Positions 36,101 through 51,100 of a DNA stretch of 64,000 nt are shown here, one piece after another. The notes beneath the pieces are model-generated. The model was given only the letters and a program-made list of their open reading frames with translations, was not told where the DNA came from and did not search any database. Both the position numbers and the translations under genes were made by a program. Within the stretch, counting starts at the first letter, position 1. Each line of letters starts with the position of its first letter. Origin of the DNA: Siphonodentalium dalli (Eukaryota; Mollusca; Scaphopoda; Gadilida; Siphonodentaliidae); assembly GCA_032622095.1 (NCBI GenBank), contig CP136066.1, positions 117,075,319 to 117,139,318 on the forward strand, read 5' to 3'.

Positions 36101-39100
36101 GGGTGTAGTCGTCACAATACAAGTGGCAATATTATGGGTCAAATTCTTATAAAAAGTTAGTGACATAAATTTCGTACCAAGTTAATAGCCAAAATCATGA
36201 AAATGTGGTATGTGAATAATAAAACACACAATTAAGCATGAAGTAAGTTTGATCTTTTATCAATCTTAATGTATATTTCCACTGTGTTGTTCAAGTAATG
36301 CGTTCACCACAGCAGCAGTTGGCATTTTATGTCACTTCTGTCAAGGTAGTTCAATATTTCTGCACCTGGATAAAAAATATAAAACAAAAATAAAACAAAA
36401 AATATTTCCCTACCTAGCTACCCTAATTTTTTCGCTTCGTTAGCGGAAACATACAATCTTATTTTTTTTTTGGCCTAATATATCATAATAAATAAACATT
36501 GTTGTGTGATGGCCGATCAAAGATAAACAATATTGACAGCTACGCTTTGATGCAGTGTTCGCGCTGGACCGAAAAAAATCGTTTGGCCAAAAGTTTAGCC
36601 AAATGAATTTTTTTTTAGCCACAAGAAAAAAACTTTGACCGAATGGTTTTTGGCCAAATTAATTCCTCATTTTCTGGGCGGTTCACAATTAATGACTAAA
36701 ATATTTGTTTTAAACTTTATTTGTTACTCAGAATAAAAACATAATTAAAACAACACAAAAACAACTTTAAAAACAATATTATACAAACATAGGTATCACA
36801 CAGGCAGATCAATTCATACAACATTAATATAGAATACGGCAGGATTTCACATCGGGCCATATGCCAAAAGCCCAGTGAAAATTCTATGTAATTATAATCA
36901 CACAAATCCGCTAAACCAATTGTAATAACTCTATGTCGATGACACAATGACAGTCGCTAACTACTGCTTATTATAGTAAGGTGATAGCTGTTGAATATCT
37001 ATTGTTTTCAAACCTTTTATGGTGTGCAGCCAGGTTATTAGACGGGGCGCAGTTTATGACACAATTACGTAACCACTGAGTTAAGAACTGCTCGTCTGTA
37101 AGGAACAAAGCATTTAGATAATTTATCTTACAGACTGCCTAATCAACAAAATATCACATAACCAGTATACAGCTTAAGCGTTTTGACGATTAGGCTGGTT
37201 AAATGTTATAGCGTACCTTTTGCTGTCTCGTGAAGTTTGATTATGTGCAGCTTGCGTTACTCATTGTAGAAATTGTACGATATTTCCGTGGTACGAAATA
37301 ATTTCGTCTTTCTTTGCCTAATTTCGTCTTGAATGTCGATCTATTCAGCGCTTTGTTAGTTAGCTTTCCGACTCCATGCTTTCCGTCTCCATTTGAGGTA
37401 AAAAAAATTTAGCCAAAAGTTTAGCCAAATGATATTTTTAATAGCCAAATTCGAAAGAGATTGGCCATTGGTTATTTGGCTACCGATACCGCGAACCCTG
37501 CTTTGATGTTCTTTCAATTTGTATCGTATCACGTCAGTTTAATTGAACGCAATAATTATACCAATTTACGTTTATTGCATATTCTCTGTCACTATGTGTG
37601 TAATTAATTCAGTATCAGTATGGACTAGCATGTCTGAATATGATATGATGAATGTGTCATAATACAACGCTAAACAAGAAACATATACACAATGAAATGC
37701 AATCTATCTTAGCCAATATACCTGGTAGTTATTAGCTGGATGGATACAAATTTAGAAGCACCGGTTTCCGTCTTCTGATCATAACACCCGCAAAAATTGG
37801 AAACAGTGCTCAGATATCTCGCAGTGATTTTATAGTACTCAATAGCCACATAGTAAAATGGAAGTTTTCCATGGGAATGGGGGTTGTCGATTTCGACTCG
37901 ATTTTTGACTGTCGATTAGTTGACTATGAAATACCCTATAGAGCCGGCCCAGTGGAAACTTTTTGGAACAATTCAAACCAATAACATTCACTATTTCAAA
38001 CTAAACAGCTTTGTTATCTTCTGCCAGACTCTAGACAAATTCTAAGTAAAGGGAATTATTCAGAGCTTGTTTGATTTCTTCAAAAAGCTATGTACAACCA
38101 ACATAAAATGACATGTGTCTCGATATGTTGAAAGTTCTTCACCCTCTTTGTTATGCTTCACTCATGCTGCAGGATGTGACCAACAATCACATTGTGATAG
38201 TAAACTAAGCAATGACTTGCAAAGAACAGTTTTTTCCATAACTGTTACATCTAATGAGACAATAGCCAGGTTCAGCCACATGTACATGTAACTTTTAACA
38301 ACATGTTACAGGAGACGCAATATCTCATTGTGATTCTGTTGTTGTTAGATCACCAGAACGCCAGCTGATATCGAACCTGGCTCATACAGACCCCAGCTGA
38401 TATGGACCTTGGGATATGAAAGATGTGTTTCTTGTGTTTTGAGCAATTATTTAGACAACAAAATACTAAAGTTGAGGTTGCAGTTGTAACTTATATTTAT
38501 AATAAAGATTATTTAATCATCATATTTTATCTTATCAACTGCAAAGTGACCGTTTACTATAAATTGCATCTCAGTATCTGCCTTAAGTTCAAACTCAACT
38601 AATAATAAAGGTATTGGGAGCCTTTATTCAGCGTCAGAGCCTTTATTCAGTGTGTGTTAGGGGCCTGTGTGCACATTTTGACTTTAGACAGAGGTGCACA
38701 CGCACATTTTTAAACAGCTTGCTTTTTTTTTTTTAAACTTTTTTTTTCCTTTTTTAATTTTTTTTTTTAAATAAAACTTTTTTAGATTGAGCTCCTTGCT
38801 CAAATTAACAAACATTTTTTTTTATTATGCTTTTTTAATTTTTCTAAATCAATTTTTGAAAAACTAACGCCCAGGGTACCCCGAGTCACCACACCAAATT
38901 TAGTTGAAATCGGTCTAGGGGGCTGGGAGAAAAATCAAACAGACAGACAAATCCTACACTTTTATATATATAGATATACATTAGTCAACTCACAGAAAAC
39001 ATTAATCAGAGCATTGAATTTAATTTATTGTCCAATGTGGTATATAAACGGATGAATTATTAGTCTTGTTCAGGGGTAATTACGCTTAAAACATTGTACT

Positions 39101-42100
39101 TCCAGGCGCACCGGGTTGATGAAACCTTCAAGCAAACATGGCGAATCAAAATACACACCAAGTAAAAATAAGCGGAAGCCTCCACGAGGGATGTACCTTA
39201 ATCAGGATGACTTGATGAATTTGTTGACTGGACCCTCAGGTCAAGCAGATGCATTGGTTAAAAGTCTTGAAACAGAACTGGTCACACTTAAAAGACAGGT
39301 TAGTTGATCTTGATACTGGTATGCAATTGTTTGTACCACGGGATACACAATGGTGCTAATATCATATGCTGTGATCTGACAACAAATTCCTTTATTACAC
39401 CCTACAGTATACATATCTCATCCGATGGTCACCAAATTTCATATGGATCTTCCGAAATTAGTTAAAAAACAATGGCCACCAGCAGCTATATTGGATTTCA
39501 AATTTGATTCCATTGGCACGCCCTGCATGGGAGCTATCAAATTTTCGATGAAAAACATGGCTGCTGACAGCCATCTTGGATTTTACTCTTTGCATGACTA
39601 AATCCATTAGCACATGCTACAGACCACATCCGTTATCCGAGTGTTGACATTATATTCAAACAACTTTTTTACAGATTCAATGTGATGATACGAGCTACAA
39701 ATCTAAAAATAAAATCTTATTTCCATGTGTGATTTTGGGTTGTGCCAGGGTGCACCCAAATATGTGTATTGTTCTGAATTCAGTCAACCAATGATAACAT
39801 GGCATCGTTCAATATTTGCGTGTTTGCCAGCACCATCTTGGATTTTACTCTTCTTTATTAAATCCTTTGGCTAAACCTACAGGCCTCACTTTATCATCAC
39901 CAAACTTCGTATGGCTCTTCAGGGTTACCTCTAGATTGGGGCCATCGATTTTTTTCTGAAATTTGTTTTAAAACATGGCAGCCAGCAGTCATCATGGGTT
40001 TCAATTTTGAATCCATCACCACACCCTACTGCCCTCATTTATTGTAGAATTTTTTTTTAATTTACAGGTATGTTTAGGATCCCCTCTAGATATGAGCTAT
40101 CAAATATGAATGATTTTCGACGAAAAACATTGCTGCCAAAAGTAAAATTTTAACTTTAATCATAAAAAAAACGTATATCTCTTTCTTGCTTTGACAACAG
40201 TAAGCAGTTTAACCCTTAAGGGCCTGGAGATATAGCAATATAATGACTATTCTAGGGTGGTATTAGTATAGCATCCAATAATGTGATATAAATACGGAAT
40301 ATAACATACATCAGAGTATGCGCTGCTGAACTTTTGCAGAGAGGATATAATAGTCACATATCATTCAAGCCCTTATTTCAAATATCATTCTGATAGACAT
40401 TACATTCTGTTGTATCATGAAATAAATTTCATAAGAAAAATCCATATATTTTAGTTTTGTTTCTCTATTATCCAGGTTCAAAATCAGAAACAGATGATCA
40501 GTCTGCAGAAGCATAAAACAACCCCTGGTGTCGATAAATACAGACCTCCTGAGGTAAACGGCTCATTCAGTCTAACTTATAGCTCATTGGCCAAGAATCC
40601 TAAATTTCTCATAATCTTTTATTAACCAGATTCAGCCACATGTATGTGTAATTGTAACATTTGTTGCCATTGCCAATGAAAGTCACCTGACTCACATGAC
40701 CACTCCATATACATGGTCAAACAGTTTAGAAATTTTGTGTCAAATATGTAGCATTACCAAGTTTTGTCTGTCGCGAATGTAAGATCTTTTATAGTGAGCA
40801 TCCAATGCTATTTAGGCAGTATGAGAATAGAATGTGTCTGCCCAGGAAGATTATCTTTTGATTGAAGCCTATTGCCGGTCGGACTGTGGACAGCTTTCTC
40901 TACCAATGATTATAGTTTACACGTTCTGCGACAAGTTGGACTGGTATCTCAAAATGTGTAGCTTTGACGCCGTAAAATTACATGACTTTTCCTGCCAAGT
41001 GCATATCCATAGTAACACTTTACAAGTTACACATACATGTGGCTGAACCTGGCTATTAGCTCAAATCCAAGGGTTAAATGGACATTTTCTGACTGTTGAA
41101 ATTATACTGATGTCAGGACTTCTAAATTGCTCTCTATTCGTAGTCATAAACATAAATTTATACGTTTTGATCATATGTAGGGTTCAGACAATTTAACGGC
41201 ATAACTGAGAAATAATGGAAAAATAAAGAAAATGGTGCTTTTAATATTAAATTTCCTTCAATAAAAATTAATTTTTCATAAACAAAAAAAGTACAGATAT
41301 ATTCTTAATCTTCAGAATAAAAACTGTATCGATATATTGTTCTCCCAGATTAAACAAATCTATATTTTATTTTCCTAACATTTGTTTCTCCGCTCAAGAG
41401 AAAACCTGCTAATTTAGCGATTTTGTGGACCATTTTGTTTGGTCAAAACATAACATGCATGTTGCATTTGGGAGAAAATCCTATTGATTTCCGCTGCGAT
41501 AGACCTTCCTATATATAGAAAAATATTTTGAGGAAAACCCAAAGATTCATTTGATGAGTGCCAGTTTTAGAGTCCCATCGCACAGTTTGAAGTCTCAATA
41601 AATGTTCGAAAACAAGTTGATAAACAACACAAGTACAATCTTAAAAATCAAAAGTTGCCACCCGGAATATGAAAATTGAGTGTTTTTCGATGCCTGATGT
41701 TTTGACAAAAAAATAAATTTGAAAAAAAAAAACAATTATATGTTTTTATTAACGTCCATAGATTAGATATGTATTGGACGCTGGTGTGCATTGAGCTCTA
41801 AATATCTGTGTAATGTGTGAAAAGTGACTTCTGGACATAGAACATGAAGTAGATGACTAAATAAAGAAAATAATTAGCTGATCCTCATGCTCTTGTTACA
41901 ATTAGTTATTGTGTATGAAATTACTATTTGTAACTCCAGACAATTGGTTCAAAGGCACTGGATGAAATTCAGGATCACATATTAGAATGGAGAGGTATCA
42001 GTTGATAGACAACAATAACAATAGTGAATAGTCAGGGTCAGGGGCATTATATAATGTTATTATATAATGTAAATTTTTATATAAAGATTAAATAAGTTTA

Positions 42101-45100
42101 AATGCACAACAGTTCCCTCTACATTATATTTTCTGGTTATTACTAGACAGGAAGGTATCATTGTCCATGCTTACCATGTGCAGAAAAAAATAATATTAAA
42201 AGCCTCCCTCCCTCACTGATTTTAAAACAAAATTGCCAGAGAACCAAAAATCGATTTTTTTTTTGTGGCCTATATATAACAGAATGCCCCAGATATATAT
42301 TTTTTTTAAATCAGACCACCCAGACAGGAAGCTATGACAAACAGCACTAAAAATAAATATTGACTGGGAGTCTGTAGTTAACAGCCACAATGCAAAGTTT
42401 TCTATATAACTATGCTTTTCATGCTGTTCTTTCGGCAGATTACATCAATTAATCTCTCCCCTTCTGTTCAAATGAGCACACGGTTTTGCCACAAATAAGG
42501 ACATTTTGACAGCTTAATTATAGATTGATGTTTATTGTTAAATCACAATTTTTATCATCAAATTGATTAATACCAGTACGCTAATCTATAAAGTGTACTT
42601 TGATGAATAATGGCACAAAGTGAGCGGCAGGCCATTTTGCAGAAATGGGGAAGAGAAATAGCTCGCTATGAACTGATTGTGGATAGATTGTAGTATATGC
42701 AGGTATAGCAATACAATTATATTGGTGGGAGGAGGTTGGATGGGTGGTAGGTTGACTGTTTATGATTATTGCCTCCTATATCAAACTGTTTCATCAGTTT
42801 AACTACAGCACAAGAAGGTACAGTATGGTACATCTACATGGATGTAGCAACATGTGGATTTGGGGAGACCTGTCCTTGCCATGAGAAAAACACAGCGAGA
42901 GCATTTACTAGTAGTTGCTCCCGCAATTCAGAAGACAGGTGTAATATTGCACCCATAATATAATCGTAAAGGTCAGGTTTTTCTTAAACAATTGTGGGAT
43001 TGACCTACATGAATGTCAAGTTACACTTTCATATATGCCCATAATTTAACTGAGAAGGGGAAAAATCTAAATAAACCTTAACCTCTTCGCTGCTAAATGA
43101 CGTTATAACGTTGTGTGCTGGGCTGTTGACTTATTGGCATTTTCCAATGGGAAAATATAGCGGGAATATCAAAAGAACCATAAAAGTGACTGGATGGGAG
43201 CCATCAATTTTTTTGGAATATCTTTGAAAAACATGGCCAGCGCCCATCTTGGATTTTACTCTTTACTTGACTTAATCCTTCGGCACACACTACAGTTCGC
43301 ATCCCTCATCCAATCATCACCAAACTTCATAGGGATCTTAAGTGTGACCTTAGATGGGAGCCATCAATTATTTTCCGAAAAATTAAAAAAGATGACCACC
43401 AGCAGCCATCTTGGATTTCAAATATGATGAAACAAGATGTACTGCACTAAGTAAGCGCGCATGAAATATGTCACCTGGACTAAGTCCCAGGTAGACGTCA
43501 TCAGTCAGATGTCAACATCTTGAGTTAAAAATCAAGTGAGAAAATTTTGCTCTGTTTTATAAATGATGTCATATCTGTGTAAAACTTAATTATTTCACAC
43601 TGGGGCTTATTTATCACACAGTCACATAGAAATAAATTTGGTAGGTGATCCTGGGAATTTATGGTGATATTTATGATGGAAGACCAATAACATGATATAT
43701 GTAAGTGACTGACATAGTATTATGAAAACACAATCACCACCTTGGTGAATGTTAAAAAAAAGTGATTCAATCATTTTAATTTAAAAAAAAATTCCAAACA
43801 ATGTCCAAACAGTCTGTAGTTTTTGTAATGTATTAACATGTCCACCCGTATTGACAAATGGTGTGCAAAATACATGCGCCCTAACATTCCAGTTAATTGG
43901 GGCTGGATCAACACATTGTAATGTGTGAAAAGTGACTATTATGTGCATGTAAAACCCCTTTGTTTTACCTCACCCTTCTTTATTTTGAATGGGCACTTTA
44001 TACCATACTTTATACCACATGTCAACATTCGTAATCAAGATTGTTCATGTCTCCCAATTTATTCACAATAAGCTCCCATGGAAACCACTAACAGAGAAAT
44101 AGTTCATTTCTACATCTGCCCACAAAAACAAACATCTGCGTATTGCTTATGAACCCCTTGTAATACATTTCCTTGTCGGTAGCGGCATGCTGCTGATTTG
44201 CATACCAGGGGTATCTATTTCATTGAAACATAGCATGTCACCTACAAGACTGCAGTAATAGAGTTACTGTTCTTCTTCTGGACACAATGTTAAGAATGCA
44301 TTGTTCCGAGTTAAAAATATCCTAAAATGCATACGTGCCCAAAATACAGAAAATGGCGCCCACAATATATATTATGTATATATACTACACTGTACAGCGC
44401 AAAACAAATATTTTATTATTTGTTTGCGTACATCGTCATTTGATTTCAAACAGAGTTATACCGGTATATATGCATACAATTGTCTTCTCGGCAAAGTCCT
44501 CATTCAACCTCCACTGACACGAACCATGTCAAGGGAAAACCGTGTCAAGGGAATTGGTTTTGTTGTCAGCCAAGGAATATTTTTTATACAGAAAAACATT
44601 TGTATATGTCTCATTTATTGGAGATTTATCGGAATTTTTCATTTGTTTAAAAGTCATTTTCCTTGTATATTATGAAACTGTTTTAAGTCGGTTATTGGAC
44701 TCTCGACTGTACATCCGAAACTGAATGCTCGCCCTTCCATCAAGTGTCCGAATGTCCAGTAGCTCATCCATTAACCATGACGTATACACATACATGTAAA
44801 TTAGATCACTACATTTAAGAATTTAAGAAGACGATAAAATGATTTGCTGATCCCATACTATATATCTGTTCGTCATCTGTAGGGATGTTCTGATAATATG
44901 AGCAGACGATAGGCAGAAAATATACCCCTGAGATTTCTCTATGGATTCATTCATTTGAGGGATGTTTATAATAAAGATCAACAAATGACTGATCAAGTAA
45001 CTACTCATCAGCTAGTATCCAGTGAGCAAAGGGTTAAATAAAGTGCACAATCTTGAACATTCTATAGCCATCATTTAAATATTTAATTACATTACAACTT

Positions 45101-48100
45101 ACAAGGGATAGCTATGTTGGAGGCCAAGAGTAAAATAAACTGAAACCCCCCTCTCCCCCATTACATTAGCTATTCAAGTTTTCGAATAATAATCTCAAGC
45201 TTATAAAATAAACATCAACCATGTTAAGTTTCGTTGCTCTACCTTCAAAATTACCTGATTTACAATTAATAAACTGAGTTTTGATGAGGAAATAACCTCC
45301 AAAAAAGTAGTGCCATTTATAATCCAGGTCAATCCGTCCTTGAAACCCATACAAAAGTTCAATTACATGTAGCCCATTGTCCAATGGCTTAATTTTCACC
45401 AAAATGTGGCAAATTTTGAACACATTATTGACCACACACACACCAAGTAATACTTTTCGTTTTGTCAACGATTGGTACCATAATGATCAGAAAAGCATAC
45501 TCTTTTCAATGGAATATAATTCAATGAACAACATTAATATGACTTTTTAATAACTCTCTGTCATATGACAATTGTTTGTCACATAATTCTCTCTATCAAA
45601 AATGCTGCCATAAATGAAATAGAGGTACCATATAAAAATGCTGTATGAGTCATCATTAATGTTATTGGTGTCCTACTTTAATTGTTTATTAGCAAAGTCA
45701 AGATCTAAGTTGCAACATGCCATACAACTTATTTACACAACATTATACAAACAATACACGACATACATATACATCAATAAATGAGTTCATCATATTATAT
45801 GATATTGATAATAAATACAAATAATGCTAATACATTTGGGAATATGTTTTCTGAAATGGTTTCATATAATATTTACATTATATATAATATAATGTAATAC
45901 TTGCTTCATGGTAACTTTATAAATGCTAATTTTAAGAAAATGCTCACTCTTTTCAATATACTTATGTTAAGCAGTGACAGCAGTCTGTAGAATTTATTTC
46001 TGTTAGGGTTTTCCCAGTAATACTTCGGTATATAGGTTTCTCGCAGATCGTTGAGTTCAGTACACAAAATAACAAAATGGTATTCATCACATACATTTTC
46101 GCCACATAACGGGCATTTCGTGTCTTTACATGTACTTTTATTCCATCTGCATTGCTCTACTGGTAGTCTGTGATTGCAGGGTCTGGAACCTACGTCATAA
46201 AACAAAGTTTTTCACCGAAAAATGGCGGTTGCTCGGTGCGACTCGAAGTAATTATTTATCGTTTTTGCAAACTATGTTCATAAACCACTAAACAAATCAT
46301 TGCTTATGAGCTGTAAAACATTGTTTGCTAGCTCACAGTCATCTATACCGAGATATATATGTAACGGTTGTAAAGATTATCGCGTTCAGGTGGTTTCCGT
46401 CACCAATTTTCGAGGCATGTTTCAGAGTTTTGAAATGGTAACGCCTACATTGACTTTTAAAACTGGAATTGTGACATAAATGATAACGCCTACATATAGT
46501 CAACATTTGATTCCAAAATTGGGAATTTGGCTGAATTCTTTCTTTCACTTGCCGAATATCACAATTAGTTTTAGGACTAGTGAGTAGTGTATGCCTTCAC
46601 AGTTAATGGAACTTATGGCAGCGCAAGAGTATAATTCTTCCCTCGCTATAAGTCCCCGAATATTGCCGAGGCGAATCGGTATACATCGGCTCAAAAGTAG
46701 ACTACTTCACTTGTGCCAGGCTAATTAATACGTTTTTCACGGAATAACTATCACAAGACATAAATGAATAAAATAATAAGTAATTATATGACCTTTATAT
46801 ATCAATATTATTATAGGGAATAATAAAAAGGGTCATTCTGGTTGATGCATCATATACATGTATAATTATAGGCTAAAATAAACCAAACTTTGATAAATGA
46901 ATAAATCGCAATATCGCCACTGCCTGAGTTGAACCAGGAAGAAGCTTTAAGTTGTATTGTTCAATTTTTGTTTCAAATTCAAATGTTTCTGAAATTAATA
47001 AAAGAAAAAACTATTAAAGTGATGTGAAACACTCCGGTAAGGTGATCGAATAGAAGTGGAGAATAATCTTGTTCAAAGTAGTTATTTTTACAAATGTTAT
47101 ATCTAAATTAACAACACACACCGTCATTCTTATATACTAATTAAATGCAGTGACTGCCGATGACGAAATCGTTTATTTCGACACGACTCAGTCTCATATC
47201 GCTGACATTTGTCAATATATGCACACAACATGTAGAATTTAAGGTAATATAAAATAGTTTGACATATTATATATCAATACTATCGGATTCAGCATTCAAT
47301 GATGCATGCATATATCGCAAGATGCCAGTGATGATAGCCGTCTGAAGTCGACAGACGTCGCAATGTAACTTATACCGATTGTATATATGGGAAACTACAT
47401 ATAGTACATCCCTGCCAGTCATTTTCTGAGTCCTTCGTGTATTCTCGCCATAACGGAAAAGCCCAACACCAAAAAACACGTGTGGTCTGGAATTCTACGG
47501 GTTCACAACAAACGCTAAAACAAGCGGGTGTCTATAACCGGGTATTAGGAAAATTTCGGAAACGAAATACTCTGAATGATAACGTCTCGGCCGACTGAGC
47601 CGCCATATTTCGTCAGCCACGAACGTCGTGACTAAGCCGGCTTAGCTAGATAACCAGCCACGAAAATTGGTTGAGCCAGCCAGGAGGGGGGGGGGTCTGG
47701 AAAATATTGCACACCCACCACCCCAAAAAATATTGTTTTCCTCCAAAATTTTGGGGACCCACCCCCTCTTTCTCATATTTTTATCAAAATTTCAGAGTTT
47801 TTTTTAGCCGTTCTTCAATAACTGTGTTAACTGTCTTACTAATTGGTAAACACAGATCAGAAAAAAACGAAAAATAATCTGTATTTCCAGACGTTTCCGT
47901 GTTTTCAGTATCTAACAACAATAATAAAGCATTGTGTATGTACACTATATGTCACAAATCGCCCTAGACCCCATTATAGCCTTAATAAATCGAGTGTGTT
48001 GTGTCTGACAGAGAACACCGACAAGTGTAAATAGTGGTAAACAGGTCAGGGGTTCCACAATTATTTGTAGATGACCAAATAACTCTTTTAAGTCTTCTCC

Positions 48101-51100
48101 ACCGGGGTGGGGGAGGGGAATTGTTTTTGGTTAGGTATACACATAGATATATGGTTATTATACCGCCCAAATACCGTCCGTCCGCACAATCATTTTGCAT
48201 TATAACTCAAGAGTCGGTTGTCATATTTTTATGCCCTATGGCATGGTGACGGACCAGAAATGGGGAACGAATATGCATGATATCACGGGTTGTGACTATT
48301 AATGCATACCAGAGTTATGGGCCCTGTTCGACTTCATGAAATTCAGTCCGTACAAAGCTTTTGCAATATAAGATAAGTGTCGGTTGTTGAATTTTGATGT
48401 GGTTTGGTATGGTGATAGACCAGAATGAAGAATTGAATGTCATTTCTTAATGCATCACTTTATTTCAGTTCATCTATTTGTAAGTGATAACAGTATACAA
48501 TTAGAATTTTAGTTTAGTCTTGTTGAGCAGTAAAGCTCCAAGATGAAGTTCGGAAATTCAATGAGAATAGCATCACCTTCAGTTGGAATTGTCTGAGCAG
48601 TAAACAGTTAACGGTCTTTCATCATGACCAATTCAGTTTTATTTGGATAATTGTTGCAAATTAACATTACTTGCAATCATTCAAGATGAGAAATAACCAG
48701 GAGGAATGAATTTGATTACATGCCAGGACAAGACAGTATTTCAGACATTAGAAATTTATGAGATACCCTTTTCAATTTCATGTTATGCAACAATCATGTT
48801 AATGATATATAGTCATCATTGAGTATTCACCATGTAGTATCCAATTTGTGATACAGTTTTTATTACTTTTATTCAAGTAATACAACTGGGTAATATATTA
48901 ATTGTGTTACTAAATATTTCTTCCGCTAATAATAAGTTTCCTGAACGCTATTACGGTGGTCCACTGTGAAGTGGTCCGGGATCCTGTGAAATCCAGAATG
49001 TTGCTAAATCTGAGACTAAAGAGTCACTATAGCTGCTATATAGAAAAAAATTACAAGCACGATTTTTTCCGCCTCTGGACAACCCACCCACCCCGGCCCT
49101 ATATACGAATTTTTTTTGTAGACCCCCCCCCTCTTAGACGACACAACAAGCCTCTTTTTTTGTAATTTTTTCTTCTATTCAACTTTAAGTTGTTTTTTTT
49201 TCCTTGTATATATCATTTTTGTTCGCAAAAGTATTCAATAAATGGAATATCCAGTTTATATAAAATTTTATAATATATAATGTTAAACATAACCAAACTA
49301 AATGAATATCCAGCCACAGGAACAATATTATGTTCACAATTCACTACATAACCTGCTATAGTTAATATATATTTGACCAATTAGTTTTTGGGACTTGAGT
49401 ACCTAACATACTTTATGATTATTGACTGATGATGGGACAGGGTGTATTTATCCGTTACATATATCCCGATGTTTTGGTTTTGGATTGCGAATATAATTGA
49501 TGCGTGACCAGATTAATTGTTTGACAACGAAGGTTCCTGGACCGAATAACACATTCAATTCATTATCAATAAACATGGGTAAACAATGAATGTTAGTAAT
49601 AGAATATAATTAAAGAAATCTTTATTGCATGATAATGTTTTAACGACAACTATCAGACGAAACTGGAAATATGAACAAATTAGCATGGATTCAACCAACG
49701 GAAATAGACTGGAATAACAAAGTAATACAACAATGAATATGGAATAAGAGAACGAATGACATGACATACACTTAATTAAACTACCGAATATACAACGAGA
49801 ACATAAAACAATGATTATGCCATGAATTTATGTTCGTCTTTATATATAGTATTATCAAATAGTATATTGGCATCTCTATAACAGCCATTTGTGTATTGTA
49901 ACGCATTTAACAGAGTGTGTATATGTGAACACCGGATTCATCTACCGGATTATACGGATGGTGACTCAATTGTTAGTGCAAACAGGCAAATATGTGAGCG
50001 TCAACGCGATGTGGGCGTTACCATTAATAGACACATTCATAAAAATTCTTTGTGTCTTAAGAAATTTACAAACAAACCACGGAAAAGTTATGTTTTTGTT
50101 ATTGATTCAAATTTTAGCATTTATAATATCCCTAAACTCAATGTATACGGTTTTAAAATGATTTTAGGGCGCGGAGAACATGAAATGTTGGCGTGAACAC
50201 ATGCACGAAAATAGGAAATCGGACGCGATTTTGAATTGCGAACGCGAAATTCTCATTATAAGCAATTCTTTCCGATTTTCGGTTTCTGTATTTGTTGAGA
50301 TTTGCAGGTCGCATAGCTCCTTTGCTTATAATACTACATCGAAATCGATTGTATTTATTTAAAAAACGATGTCGAAGTAGCGAGTCGAACTTTATTTACA
50401 GTTATTTTGATGTAGGGTTACCCTTCCGGTGACGTAGGTTCCAGGCCCTGGATTGGCTGTTCTAAATTTCAGTAAATATGTAGCTAGATGAGATGGCATA
50501 TATATACTAAGTATCGGCTCATTCTGACAGAATCCTTTATGTTTCGATAAAATATGGCACGGCTTGAAATAGACATATTTAGATTGCCGAAGAGGCAACA
50601 TGTGTGTTGCTCTATTAATTTTGCTTTCATGTGTTTCATGTCTGTCTTGCTTAGTGGTGACTGATTCTGCCACGCACTTTCCATATTTACTTCTCGCAGA
50701 GTTCCTTTGATAAACGAAATCCATTTAATCTTGTTTTGTAGTATGGCATCACCATCATTGAGATACCTGAGTAGAAGGAATACATTTTTAGCTAATTCTG
50801 ATCCTTCGTGCGATACTAGTTTTGACCAATATGATATTGCTCGGCACTTAATTTCGATCATTACGGGGTATCTCCCCAATTCTGCATATACCATGTAGTT
50901 TGGTGTGCTAGACTTCATTGTTGTGATAATTTTGCAGAATTTAAGATGTATGGTCTCCAAAATTTGAGTTTTCTCGAAACACCAAACTTCACCACCATAC
51001 AGCATAATCGGCATAATCATAGAGTCAAACAATTTAAACATAATATCTAGAGGCAGCTGCAGCTTTCTTGTTCTATTCAAAAGGCCATACATGGCTCTCG

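Larger units (their letters stand above)
34022..36148. mobile_element. Outer inverted-repeat element carrying nested insertions
   Basis: Left segment ACCATAATACCGCCACTTGTATTC (from about 34029) is a diverged complement of right segment GTATTGTGACGAC / ACAAGTGGCAATATTATGGG (about 36100-36139). Both lie outside the hAT element at 34131-36033. The exact termini and target duplication are not resolved. Confidence 0.5.

Noticed and set aside
44301-44675. 124-residue open frame on +
   Set aside because: Intron sequence with no domain, no splice support and no conserved motif.
49889-50196. 101-residue open frame inside the 4.27-kb element as a possible transposase
   Set aside because: No RNase H-like or zinc-finger motif, and an overlapping frame of similar length exists. 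Probably chance.
50392-50724. 110-residue open frame on -
   Set aside because: Mostly an out-of-frame shadow of the LINE. Its last part ([14 protein letters not shown]) is the LINE frame after a frameshift and is included in the LINE entry.
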